Shown: positions 28,397 to 36,526, counted from the first letter of the stretch. The stretch: 64,000 nucleotides of DNA from Parvibaculum sp. (GCA_030645235.1 JAUSMV010000030.1:930001-994000), one strand, 5' to 3'. A program made the numbers and translations. Notes: generated from the sequence alone by a model not told the origin.

Positions 28397-28691
28397 GGGT
28401 GGGGGTGCAGAGGTAGATATTTTGCGAAGGTGTACCCCCCACCCTCCGCGCTCAAGCAGGCGCGTGCATTCAAGTGGGCAGAAAAAGTTATCCCCTCACA
28501 AACCATTCGTTGCAATTAGTTCGTGCAGCGACGATTCGGATTTCATCTATTCGTCATTAGAATTAGTGGCCGATTTGCGCCGTAACTAGCCAATTGTTTG
28601 ACTCCGTAATGACTAAATTCCAAACTCCTACCGCTTTTATTTCGGCGATTACCGCACACACTTCCCTTAACACCAGATCGAAAAGAAAATC
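28397..28691. other. Gene-free start of the accessory patch
   Basis: This 295-bp stretch falls in GC content from about 28450 onward relative to the flanking genes. It begins with a degenerate fragment of the CCCCCCACCCTCC-type repeat. No open frame with a ribosome site was found. It presumably holds the promoter for the small genes at 28692 and 28883. Confidence 0.5.
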
Positions 28692-28880
28692 ATGGCCAAA
28701 GGCAGCGGCGGAAATAGACCACCCGCAGGAAAATCTTCAGGGGTACGCCCCACAACAAGCCCACCTACAAGACAGGGGCCGAGGCAGTCCTCTACTGGCG
28801 CGGATAGTAGCGGCGGCCGAACCGTAAGCACCGCACCTACAAGCCAAGGACTTACGCCACCCACCCCAAAAAAGGGGTAG
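28692..28880 (+). CDS. Small low-complexity hypothetical protein
   Basis: This 62-residue basic, disordered protein is made almost wholly of Gly, Ser, Thr, Pro, Lys and Arg, starting MAKGSGGNRPPAGKSSG and ending LTPPTPKKG. No domain, signal peptide or membrane segment is visible. Its stop lies 2 bp before the GTG of the next gene, so the two look like a translationally coupled pair. Shine-Dalgarno complementarity is poor, and a spurious frame cannot be excluded. The tight junction with the next gene is the main support. Confidence 0.45.
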   Translation: MAKGSGGNRPPAGKSSGVRPTTSPPTRQGPRQSSTGADSSGGRTVSTAPTSQGLTPPTPKKG

Positions 28881-28882
28881 CT

Positions 28883-29377
28883 GTGGAGGTATCATTTCTC
28901 GGCATTGAGAGTAGTGCTTGGGCAGCAATAGCCGCAATTGCCAGCAGCATTAGCGCGTTTGCGGCCTACAGGTCAGCGTCCGCACATCGGAAGGTCGCTG
29001 ATGCTGACATAATTGAAAAGCTCAATTCTAGACACGACGAATTCGACCGAAGATTGAACGATGCACGCAACGCTGCTTGGGATGAGTCAGGTGGCGCACC
29101 GCATCCTTGGAATTTTGCAGTTATTGCTTGGTTTAATCACGTTGAATTTGCTGCGCATTTGTATAACGATAAATTGATCGGACGGAGCGCGCGAAAGTTT
29201 GTCGAACCCGTGCTCATCGAATGGCTCCGCACTATATCGAGCAATCAAGTGATCTTAGACATGATGCTAGGCGCGATAAGCGGCCCAACCACCTATGCCG
29301 AAATTCAAAAATTTACGAATAAACACAGAAGGCAACTTCAAAGACTGAAGAGCGGCATTCAGAGTAAATCGAGTTAG
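28883..29377 (+). CDS. Membrane-anchored hypothetical protein of the accessory patch
   Basis: This 164-residue protein has one N-terminal membrane segment (about 12-30, AWAAIAAIASSISAFAAY). A cytoplasmic alpha-helical region follows with HDEFDRRLNDARNAAWDESG and PWNFAVIAWFNHVEFAAHLY, ending in a basic tail KHRRQLQRLKSG. The layout (short membrane anchor, then a helical soluble domain) recalls small membrane proteins found in defence and accessory islands, but I do not recognise the family. It starts with GTG at 28883, with AAAGGGG just upstream inside the preceding gene's end. The sequence is more AT-rich than the housekeeping genes nearby, suggesting acquisition by transfer. Confidence 0.6.
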   Translation: MEVSFLGIESSAWAAIAAIASSISAFAAYRSASAHRKVADADIIEKLNSRHDEFDRRLNDARNAAWDESGGAPHPWNFAVIAWFNHVEFAAHLYNDKLIGRSARKFVEPVLIEWLRTISSNQVILDMMLGAISGPTTYAEIQKFTNKHRRQLQRLKSGIQSKSS

Positions 29378-29440
29378 ACACACAAAAGTGCGGCAAAAAA
29401 ACATTGAGTTGAACCAATTTTTTCTTCGTCACCAAACCCT

Positions 29441-29490
29441 CTAAAACTCCGCGACTAATTCTTCCATCTCTTCCGGCTCCGCCATCGCAC
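29441..29490 (-). pseudogene. Remnant copy of the 3-prime end of the GST gene
   Basis: These 50 bases match 30259-30308, the 3-prime end of the glutathione transferase gene, at about 44 of 50 positions, beginning exactly at the stop codon. Read on the minus strand the copy still encodes AEPEEMEELVAEF and a stop, against AEPEEMEELDAEF in the intact gene. It is either the last piece of a tandem GST duplicate, or an attachment-site-like duplication made when the segment 29491-30258 was inserted. Confidence 0.75.
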
Positions 29491-29528
29491 CACATACTCA
29501 TTGGCTGCATATAGAGTGGATTAAGCTG

Positions 29529-30134
29529 TCATTCGGCAGATTTTTTATTTCCTTGAACTTCTCGACGATAGCTACGCAAAAGCTCAAGCATCCAATCAGG
29601 TCGCTGCCCCGAAATTTGCGCCAACAATGGGCCAAACATATCAAAAGACAAAATGACTACATACTGAGCTAGAGCAGCACTCCACTTGCCAATGTCTTGC
29701 CCCAATTCCAACAACGAAGCAGGGGTAAAAGCTTGAGTTACATTTTTTTGATCGGCGGTTCTTGGACCCGAGAAATACACAAAGCCTTCAGGCATCGAAG
29801 TAGCACGTGATGCAGGCCAATGAGTTGCACGATCACGCAAATTTTTCAGTTCCTTCCCATGAACGGCGAGAAAAATCCCAATCTCTAGCATTTCCGACCC
29901 TTCATCACAAAAGAGCCGAACTGCCTTTTTCCAAACTTCATGTTTCCGTCGAAACTCCCGCGTGTTTTGGCTGGGGAGATCTGACGCTGCTACAGCAGGA
30001 AGCAAATAGAACTGCTCAAGTATATTTTGCATCAGCACTTCTGCTAAGGACCATTGCGCGACAACTAGGCCAAGCGCCTTTAAGTCGTCATCGGTCAAAG
30101 TTAAATGCACGCCGTTGCCATAAGTCGATTGCAC
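29529..30134 (-). CDS. Hypothetical protein with HEPN-like RxxxxH motif
   Basis: This 201-residue, mostly helical, soluble protein starts with GTG. An early LGLVVAQWSLAEVLMQNIL helix with a conserved-looking Trp and Glu is followed by LKNLRDRATHW. R100 and H105 there form the R-[polar]-x3-H motif seen in HEPN-superfamily RNases and related antiphage or toxin proteins. No other catalytic motif or membrane segment is visible. The gene is AT-richer than the housekeeping genes and sits between the GST gene and a diverged copy of that gene's tail, as an inserted cargo gene would. The HEPN link is an inference from one short motif; the protein might instead be a non-catalytic relative. Confidence 0.6.
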   Translation of the reverse strand: MQSTYGNGVHLTLTDDDLKALGLVVAQWSLAEVLMQNILEQFYLLPAVAASDLPSQNTREFRRKHEVWKKAVRLFCDEGSEMLEIGIFLAVHGKELKNLRDRATHWPASRATSMPEGFVYFSGPRTADQKNVTQAFTPASLLELGQDIGKWSAALAQYVVILSFDMFGPLLAQISGQRPDWMLELLRSYRREVQGNKKSAE

Positions 30135-30258
30135 TTTTATCTGCCCCGCCTCGGAATTGCATTACCAAATTTCCGCAACCATTCAGCATAGTACCTGCAA
30201 TCACATTGCGTGCGCTACGTTCACCTGTCACATCTCAAGTGCTTTCTCCCCTGAGACA

Positions 30259-30915
30259 CTAAAACTCCGCGTCGAGTTCTTCCATCTCTTCCGGCTCTGC
30301 CTTCGCGCCGTGGATCCATTCGGTCATTTCCGGCAGCGCCATGATGCGTTTGACGTAAGCGGCACATTCCGCGTTCATATCCACACCATAAGTCGTAAAG
30401 CGCGAGCAGACCGGCGCATACATGGCGTCCGCCACGGTCAGTGTCTTGCCGAAGAGATATGGTCCCTTGTATTTATGCAGCGCCTCTTTCCAGATCGTCA
30501 GCACACGGTCAATATCGGCCTGCGCGCCCGCCCATATTTTGAAGTTCGGATAATGTGCCTTGATGTTCATCGGCAGGGCCGCGCGTAAATTGGCAAAGCC
30601 TGAATGCATTTCGCCCGACACCGAGCGGCAATGGGCACGCGCAATCGCATCCTTGGGCCAGAGCCCCGCATCGGGATGTGTCTCATGCAGATATTCGGCA
30701 ATGGCCAGCGTGTCCCAGACTTTGGAGCCTGAATGTTTCAGACAGGGCACGAGGAAGGACGGCGACAGCAACAAGAGTTCGGCGCGCGCCGATGGATCAT
30801 TGGCAGGCAGCATCTCTTCGGTGAAGTCGAGACCGGCAAATTTACAGAGCAACCAGCCCCGCAGCGACCATGACGAATAATTTTTGCTGCTAATGCTTAA
30901 CGTGGCCTTGGCCAT
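30259..30915 (-). CDS. Glutathione S-transferase family protein
   Basis: This 218-residue GST starts MAKATLSISSKNYSSWSLRGWLL, with Ser residues in the active-site position (NYSSWSLR) typical of zeta/beta-like bacterial GSTs. FLVPCLKH and DTLAIAEYLHE form the glutathione-binding part, and LTVADAMYAPV is the C-domain N-capping motif. The tail is acidic (AEPEEMEELDAEF), and its coding end is duplicated at 29441-29490. The ATG at 30915 has GAAGGG upstream; an earlier in-frame start at 31017 has no support. The likely role is glutathione-dependent detoxification; the substrate is unknown. Confidence 0.85.
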   Translation of the reverse strand: MAKATLSISSKNYSSWSLRGWLLCKFAGLDFTEEMLPANDPSARAELLLLSPSFLVPCLKHSGSKVWDTLAIAEYLHETHPDAGLWPKDAIARAHCRSVSGEMHSGFANLRAALPMNIKAHYPNFKIWAGAQADIDRVLTIWKEALHKYKGPYLFGKTLTVADAMYAPVCSRFTTYGVDMNAECAAYVKRIMALPEMTEWIHGAKAEPEEMEELDAEF

Positions 30916-31139
30916 GGCGATCCCTTCGAGCTCCAAAAGGAAGGAATAAAAAGCCCTTTTGAGCCGTTTGTGACATTTCGATGTTATGAAACCACATTCT
31001 CGCCCCCGCAAAAACAATTATCTCGCAGTGCAGCATAAGTTAGATTAGCCTTTAATGAATTGGCCTAGTCTCTCACTGGTCAATAGGTAATAGCCCGAAG
31101 CCGCGTCTTCGGGTTCTAGTGGAGCAGGCCGGAGCACTC

Positions 31140-32357
31140 ATGCTGTATTACGCCTATCAGTTACAAGCCGACCTGATGAAACCGGTCCGGGCTATGGCGA
31201 ATGCCGCTGCAAACCTCATCAACGGGTCAGCGCTCCCCTTTTATGACAACCCCGCTTTGCGCCACTTGTCGGCCGCTTTCGAGATGGTCTCGCGCGCAGG
31301 ATTGAGCCATACGCGCCCGCCTTTCGGCATCGACAGTGTGCTGGTCGCGGGCGAAGAGCTCCCCGTCACCGAGGAAGCCGCCTTCGTCACGCCGTTCGGC
31401 ACCATGCTGCGCTTCAAAAAAGAAGGGGCGCCGATCCAGCCGCGCGTCCTTGTCGTCGCACCCCTGTCGGGTCATTTCGCGACGCTTTTGCGCAACACCG
31501 TTGAAGTATTGCTCCCCGAACATGACGTTTACATCACCGATTGGCACAATGCGCGCGACATCGGCACCGAGCATGGCCGTTTTGGTTTCGATGAATATGT
31601 CGATCACGTCATCCGCTTTTTGGAAGAGCTTGGACCCGGCGCGCATCTCGTGTCGGTCTGTCAGCCCTGCGCCCATGCCTTTGCCGCCGTCGCCGTCATG
31701 GCGCAAACGGATAATCCGTGTCAGCCCGCCTCCATGACCCTGATGGCCGGTCCCATCGACACGCGCATCAACCCGACCAGCGTCAATGAGTTGGCGACGA
31801 CACATTCGATCCAATGGTTTGAGAAAAATCTGATCTCCCGTGTGCCGGCCGGTTTTGACGGTGCGGGCCGCAAAGTCTATCCCGGCTTTGTTCAGCTCAA
31901 CGCTTTCATGTCCATGAACCCCAAGCGCCATATCGACACGCATATTGATTTGTTCGGCGCGCTCGCAACCGGGGATAAAGACAAGTCCGAATTTACGAAA
32001 AACTTTTACGACGAATATTTCGCGGTCCTCGATCTCACGGCGGAGTTTTATCTAGAAACCGTGAATATGGTTTTTCAGGAACACCTGCTTCCCAAGGGCG
32101 AATTGAAATGGCACGGGGATAAAGTCGAACCCGCCGCCATCCGCAAAACCGCCCTCCTCACCGTTGAAGGTGAGCGCGACGATATTTGCTCAGTCGGTCA
32201 GACCATGGCGGCCCATGATTTGTGCCCTTCTATTCGTCCGTATAAGAAGCGTCACCACCTGCAACCCGGCGTCGGTCATTATGGCGTCTTTTCAGGCTCC
32301 AAATGGGCCGGTCAGATTTATCCTCTCCTGAGGAATGTGATCTTGTCGAACGACTGA
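31140..32357 (+). CDS. phaZ: Intracellular polyhydroxyalkanoate depolymerase
   Basis: This 405-residue protein has the layout of intracellular PHA depolymerases: an N-terminal MLYYAYQLQADLMKPVRAMA, ITDWHNARD, and the nucleophile region LVSVCQPC. The nucleophile is Cys (C174), as in the Ralstonia PhaZ1 type whose active site is Cys-Asp-His. The matching Asp lies in EGERDDIC and the His in PGVGHYGVF. The enzyme breaks down stored poly-3-hydroxybutyrate granules. It lacks a signal peptide, as expected. The ATG at 31140 follows GGAG. Acetoacetyl-CoA synthetase and several SDRs nearby fit PHB turnover. A GTG 21 bp upstream is an unlikely alternative start. Confidence 0.92.
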   Translation: MLYYAYQLQADLMKPVRAMANAAANLINGSALPFYDNPALRHLSAAFEMVSRAGLSHTRPPFGIDSVLVAGEELPVTEEAAFVTPFGTMLRFKKEGAPIQPRVLVVAPLSGHFATLLRNTVEVLLPEHDVYITDWHNARDIGTEHGRFGFDEYVDHVIRFLEELGPGAHLVSVCQPCAHAFAAVAVMAQTDNPCQPASMTLMAGPIDTRINPTSVNELATTHSIQWFEKNLISRVPAGFDGAGRKVYPGFVQLNAFMSMNPKRHIDTHIDLFGALATGDKDKSEFTKNFYDEYFAVLDLTAEFYLETVNMVFQEHLLPKGELKWHGDKVEPAAIRKTALLTVEGERDDICSVGQTMAAHDLCPSIRPYKKRHHLQPGVGHYGVFSGSKWAGQIYPLLRNVILSND

Positions 32358-32394
32358 CGGCCTCGACGAACTGACCTATGATCTCTGCATGGAA

Positions 32395-32437
32395 ACACTC
32401 GATCTCTTGCAAGAAACACAAGTGTTTCGTCGAGTGT
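32395..32437. promoter_or_regulatory. Nested palindrome upstream of the desaturase gene
   Basis: An outer inverted repeat ACACTCGA (32395-32402) / TCGAGTGT (32430-32437) encloses an inner 6-2-6 palindrome AAACACAAGTGTTT (32414-32427). It lies 60-100 bp before the desaturase start and could be a repressor operator. It has no T-tract, so it is not a standard terminator for phaZ. Confidence 0.4.
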
Positions 32438-32498
32438 ACGCATTGCAATCACCCGCATTTTGACTCTATGTTGAGGCCTTGGAGGCGGGGACCAGACC

Positions 32499-33359
32499 AT
32501 GAACGATATGACAAACAGGGGATTAAGTGCGGCTGAAGTCGCGCGCACCTATGTCAAATCGGGCGTCGATTGGGTCATCATCGCCTGGACCGCCTTCGGC
32601 CTTTCGGTCATCGCGGCCTCGACTTATGCGGGATTAGTGGACGCCGTGCCGCTCTGGGCCGCGTTCCTCACCAATGTCTATTTCATGTTTTTTATTTTCG
32701 CGACCATGCACGAAGCCTCGCACGGCAATATCGGCCATGGCAAAAGCGCATGGCTTAATTCCGTCCTCGGATGGATTTGCGGGCATGTGAACATGGTCCC
32801 CTATCGCGGTTGGGGTGATCTCCATGTCTGGCATCACAGCCATGTGAACAATGGCGCGATGGATCCCGATGAATGGGTGAAGGGCTACAACCCGCTCAAT
32901 GTCGTCTTCCGCGCCGCCACGATCCCGCAGCATTATTTGTATTTCTACGCGAAATCCAGGGCTTACGCCAAAGTGCGCGGCGGATATTTTGCTTATTTCT
33001 GGATCGTGATGACCTGGGTGATCACGCTCAGCATCGGCGCTTATGTCTGGGCCACCACGGGCAATTACAAGCTTCTCGTTCTCTGGCCGCTCGCGGGCTA
33101 TATGAACATTTTCATCATGGGCATGATGTTTGTGTGGTTCCCGCATTTCCCGCGCGCGGGTCAGGGTCGCACAGATAACAGCACAACTTACGTCTTTCAC
33201 GGGCTCACAGGCGCGCTCATGCGCCCGTTTGATTTGTGGCAGTCCTACCACCTCGTCCATCACGCTTTCCCGCGTGTGCCCTTCTATCGTCAGGGAAAAC
33301 TGTTCTCTGACATCCGCCACCATATCGAAGCGGACGGCTCGGCCATCGTCGAAATCTAG
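32499..33359 (+). CDS. Fatty acid desaturase / carotenoid hydroxylase-type membrane diiron enzyme
   Basis: This 286-residue multi-pass protein carries the three histidine boxes of membrane desaturases: HEASH (71-75), HVWHH (109-113), and HLVHH near residue 245. Hydrophobic segments of about 20 residues lie near 24-45, 55-70, 160-180 and 190-210. Family members insert double bonds into fatty acids or hydroxylate carotenoid-type substrates using O2 and a diiron centre. A fatty acid desaturase-domain protein is certain; the substrate is not. SD GGCGGGG precedes the ATG. Its TAG stop overlaps the convergent small gene's stop in CTAG. Confidence 0.87.
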   Translation: MNDMTNRGLSAAEVARTYVKSGVDWVIIAWTAFGLSVIAASTYAGLVDAVPLWAAFLTNVYFMFFIFATMHEASHGNIGHGKSAWLNSVLGWICGHVNMVPYRGWGDLHVWHHSHVNNGAMDPDEWVKGYNPLNVVFRAATIPQHYLYFYAKSRAYAKVRGGYFAYFWIVMTWVITLSIGAYVWATTGNYKLLVLWPLAGYMNIFIMGMMFVWFPHFPRAGQGRTDNSTTYVFHGLTGALMRPFDLWQSYHLVHHAFPRVPFYRQGKLFSDIRHHIEADGSAIVEI

Positions 33360-33565
33360 TGTCGCGTCTCGCGCTCATCGCGCAGCATTTTGATCTCCGC
33401 GCTCAAAGTGTCCGCCCGTTTTTCAGCGGCAATGGCGCGCACATAAAGCACAAAAAACATCGCCGCCAGCACAATCGCACCAATCACAATCAGAACACCG
33501 CTCACCTGATCCCCCGCCGTATCGTTCAATAAATTCGCCGTATTTGGCCGGTTTTCATCGCACAT
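33356..33565 (-). CDS. Small membrane protein with coiled-coil tail
   Basis: This 69-residue protein (from ATG 33565) has one membrane segment, VSGVLIVIGAIVLAAMFFVLYV. A charged helix AEKRADTLSAEIKMLRDERE follows and probably forms a short coiled coil in the cytoplasm. No family was recognised. A TTG start 27 bp further upstream would add nine residues. It is convergent with the desaturase gene and shares the CTAG stop overlap (33356-33359). Confidence 0.55.
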   Translation of the reverse strand: MCDENRPNTANLLNDTAGDQVSGVLIVIGAIVLAAMFFVLYVRAIAAEKRADTLSAEIKMLRDERETRH

Positions 33566-33606
33566 AAGCGGCCAGGCGACAGCATCATACAATCAGAATT
33601 TGATTC

Positions 33607-33876
33607 TCAGGCAGACGCATTAACGTTGGTCGTCCCCGTTGCCCCGCTCACCGTCGCGCGCAATTTGCACGGCGACAATGCGAAAGCCCCGACACCGTTT
33701 TGCGCAAAGTTCACGCCCGATCCGATGGGAATCCATGTGGCGCCGTCAGGACTTGCCTCCAGCGCCACCGTCGCGCCGCCAAATGTGCCCCAGGCCCAAA
33801 ACGTCCCCGTGCCGCCCGTCCAGTCAATGACCGCCGATGAACCGTTCGTTGTCTTGCCGTTCAAAATCATCGCCAT
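33607..33876 (-). CDS. Small phage-like structural/adhesin-type hypothetical protein
   Basis: This 89-residue protein starts MAMILNGKTTNGSSAVIDWTG, and its core is VALEASPDGATWIPIGSG...FALSPCKLRATVSGATGTTNVNAS. The SPDG.TW....G...A.SP.KLRA.VSG.TG pattern is typical of small proteins in tailed-phage structural modules that form beta-sandwiches. Here it stands alone between a membrane-protein gene and a sulfatase gene with no other phage genes. The ATG at 33876 is backed by GGGAGAG 7 nt upstream. The phage link is an inference from pattern recognition. Confidence 0.6.
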   Translation of the reverse strand: MAMILNGKTTNGSSAVIDWTGGTGTFWAWGTFGGATVALEASPDGATWIPIGSGVNFAQNGVGAFALSPCKLRATVSGATGTTNVNASA

Positions 33877-33958
33877 GAGGTTTCTCTCCCGCGTCAAAAT
33901 CCGAAGTGGGAAAGCTAAACCACGATCATCAGGGTGAGGATAAGTTGGCGTAAAAAAT

Positions 33959-35497
33959 TTATGCAAAACCTAATCTTGTGAACTGACTGTCCGGCGCTTC
34001 CAGCTCTTTCAGCACAGCGCGCAGGCGCTCGGCATAGTCGGCTTCAAGGCCGGAACCCGCGAGATTTCGTTCTTCCGCACCGTCCTCTTGCAGATCAAAA
34101 AGATGGTTTCCTCTGAACTTCGTATGGGCCCAAAAAGGTTTCCCCTCACCCGCCTGCCAGTCCTGCCTTATCACCGGAACTTTGCTTCCGGGCATGTGTG
34201 AGAGATAGGCGCGCTCATCGGGCAGCGGCAATTCCTGTTCGCGTGACAGGAAATGTGTCGGCATGGTGGACCAGCGGTTTGAGAGCATGGTCAGCGGCGC
34301 ATTCACGTCTTTGGGCGCACGCACATATTTGTAACGCTTATCCACGTAATGCACTTCGCGGCCCCATACGCCGGTCAAAAGCCACTCGCGCACTTCCTTT
34401 TTCGTGCCCTTGATGAGGGGAACAAGCGAATGTCCATGTGTGCGCTGGCGCACATTCACACCGAAAATGTCAGCCAAAGTCGCGAAAATATCGACGCTGG
34501 TGGTCAGCGCATCGCAGGTCTGGGGGGCCACGCCCGGATAAGCAATCATCAGCGGAATATGGCCGAGCGCCTGATAAATCGGCACGCCGGGTTTGCCCCA
34601 AATATCCTTCTCGCCGAGGTAATGCCCATGGTCCGTGCAGAGGATCACGACCGTATCGTCCCACAGATTTTTCGCGTCCAGCGCATCCATCACCTTGCCG
34701 AACCAATGATCGATCATGGTGAGCTTGCCGCCATAAGAGGCGCGCAGTTGCTTGGCTTGCGCCTTTGTCAGCACACCTTTTTCGAGCGCGCCCTGCATGT
34801 AAGGCGGCCAGATCATGTGGGTGTCTTCGGTCCAGTCCTTGTCATACATGGAGGCATAAGGCTCGGGCGTATCAAAGGGTTCATGCGGATCGAACTCATC
34901 GACGAAGAGCATGAAGCGGTCGTGATGGTTCGCGTTATCGCTGATCCAATTCGCTGCCGCCGCCATCGTGCGCGGTCCGGGAAAATCCGGTTCGCCTTTG
35001 AAATAAGTGTGTGAATCATCGTAAGGCATGTGATGCCCCATACGTGATTGCAAAGGCGCGCCCATCCAGCTCGGATCGGGCCGCGTTTTCCACGCATCGC
35101 CCTCATGCCCGCGCTGATAATCCCAGGCGTTGAAGTCGATGTGAAAATTTTCGCCGCCGGATTCAAAGAGATGCGGATGGTCCGAGATGAGTTGTGTCAC
35201 CACGCCCGCTTTGCGCAGTTCATAGGTGATCGCGTCTTCCCAGATTTCGACAGAACCCCATGGCTTCCAAAGAAAATCCAGCGCCCCGCACAGAATGTCG
35301 TGACGCGCAGGCATGCAAGGCAGCGAGCCGGTATGGTGCTTGGTGAACCTAGTCGCGCGCTTGGCAAACCGGTCGAGGTTGGGGGTCTGAAACTCCTCGC
35401 CGCCATAAGCCCCCAGCATGTGCCGGTTGAGACTATCGAGCAGGATCACAACCGCATTCTTGGGGCCGGTTGCGGGCTTAGGGCTGACATCAGACAT
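33959..35497 (-). CDS. Sulfatase family hydrolase
   Basis: This 512-residue sulfatase-superfamily enzyme has the formylglycine signature CMPAR (C61, R65), in which Cys is matured to formylglycine. Metal and active-site motifs are VVILLDSLNRHMLGAYG, FVDEFDPHEPF, and CTDHGHYLGEKDIWGKPG. It hydrolyses sulfate esters or possibly phosphonate/phosphate monoesters. No signal peptide is seen, so it is likely cytoplasmic. The ATG at 35497 was chosen; a GTG 12 bp upstream is possible. No sulfatase-maturase gene is visible in this window. Confidence 0.87.
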   Translation of the reverse strand: MSDVSPKPATGPKNAVVILLDSLNRHMLGAYGGEEFQTPNLDRFAKRATRFTKHHTGSLPCMPARHDILCGALDFLWKPWGSVEIWEDAITYELRKAGVVTQLISDHPHLFESGGENFHIDFNAWDYQRGHEGDAWKTRPDPSWMGAPLQSRMGHHMPYDDSHTYFKGEPDFPGPRTMAAAANWISDNANHHDRFMLFVDEFDPHEPFDTPEPYASMYDKDWTEDTHMIWPPYMQGALEKGVLTKAQAKQLRASYGGKLTMIDHWFGKVMDALDAKNLWDDTVVILCTDHGHYLGEKDIWGKPGVPIYQALGHIPLMIAYPGVAPQTCDALTTSVDIFATLADIFGVNVRQRTHGHSLVPLIKGTKKEVREWLLTGVWGREVHYVDKRYKYVRAPKDVNAPLTMLSNRWSTMPTHFLSREQELPLPDERAYLSHMPGSKVPVIRQDWQAGEGKPFWAHTKFRGNHLFDLQEDGAEERNLAGSGLEADYAERLRAVLKELEAPDSQFTRLGFA

Positions 35498-35593
35498 GTT
35501 TTCTCGCACGTTTCTTGGAGTTTCGTTTCCTCAAGCCCCCAAGATAGCGGATGACTTCATGACAAGTCACCCCGGAGCCGCCCGACCGCTCTC

Positions 35594-36526
35594 TCAGGCG
35601 GCGGGACGGAAATGTCCGGGGGAATGTTTGGTGTCGCGCCGGATCAGCCGACGAAGGGTCGATGGTTCGGCATAGCCCACCTGCCGCGCGATTTCATCGA
35701 CCGAAAGGCGCGTCGTCTCCAGCAGATAGCGCGCCGTCTCGATCCTGATCCGTTGCACAAATTGGATAGGCGAGACGCCGCAGGTGAGTGCGGTCCGCCG
35801 CGCAAATGTACGCGGGGCCATCGCGACGGCATTGGCGAGTTCTTCCATGCCGAAATCACGCGCGATATTGTCCCGCACCCAGCGCTCGGCCTTGGCAATT
35901 TTGGGGTCCTGCCCCGCCAAATAGGTGATCGCCATGAAAGGCGCCTGGGAGCGGCGCTCATCCAGCAGCAGATAATTGGCGCAGGCCTGAGCCAATCCCG
36001 ATCCGGCGAAATGGCCCACCACCGCCAGCATCAGATCCATTTGGGCCATGGCTGCGCCGCCTGTGGCGATGGGCCAATCGGCCACAACCATTTGATCCGA
36101 CACCAATTCAACATGGGGATAACGGCGCTGAAAGACCGGCGCGAGCCACCATGTCGTCGTTGCGCGCCGACCATCAAGCAACCCGACCTCTGCGAGCAGA
36201 AACGTGCTCGCGCAGGAGGCGGCCAGCGTCGCGCCGTTGCTGAAAGCTTCAACGAGCATGTCGCCCGCGCGGCGGCAGGCGGGGCTTTTCAACTTATCAT
36301 CAAGCTCATCGGCGGATGCTGTGCCAAGGCCCGGGACAATGATGAGACCCGCGTCACCGATCTCATCTTTGCTCCGGCGCGGCCCGCAACGCACCGTTCT
36401 GACATCGAAAACCGGCGCGCGTTTGGATGCTTCGCTCACGCGGTTTGCCGTCGCCATGACGTCATGCGTGATGGCAGCGCTTGACGCCATGCAAGCCTCG
36501 ACCTCCAGAACCACCACTTTGACCAT
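35594..36526 (-). CDS. GlxA-type AraC family transcriptional regulator
   Basis: This 310-residue regulator joins an N-terminal DJ-1/PfpI-like domain (MVKVVVLEVEACMASSAAITHDV, IIVPGLGT, ASCASTFLLAEVGLLDGRRATTTWW) to a C-terminal AraC DNA-binding domain with two helix-turn-helix units (ELANAVAMAPRTFARRTALT and VDEIARQVGYAEPSTLRRLI). Such regulators sense small metabolites and usually activate an adjacent divergent operon. Here the divergent partners start at 36624 (dienelactone hydrolase and an ABM-like protein), and the 97-bp spacer is a likely operator. The ATG at 36526 gives the normal family length; a longer upstream start would cross the spacer. Confidence 0.87.
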   Translation of the reverse strand: MVKVVVLEVEACMASSAAITHDVMATANRVSEASKRAPVFDVRTVRCGPRRSKDEIGDAGLIIVPGLGTASADELDDKLKSPACRRAGDMLVEAFSNGATLAASCASTFLLAEVGLLDGRRATTTWWLAPVFQRRYPHVELVSDQMVVADWPIATGGAAMAQMDLMLAVVGHFAGSGLAQACANYLLLDERRSQAPFMAITYLAGQDPKIAKAERWVRDNIARDFGMEELANAVAMAPRTFARRTALTCGVSPIQFVQRIRIETARYLLETTRLSVDEIARQVGYAEPSTLRRLIRRDTKHSPGHFRPAA

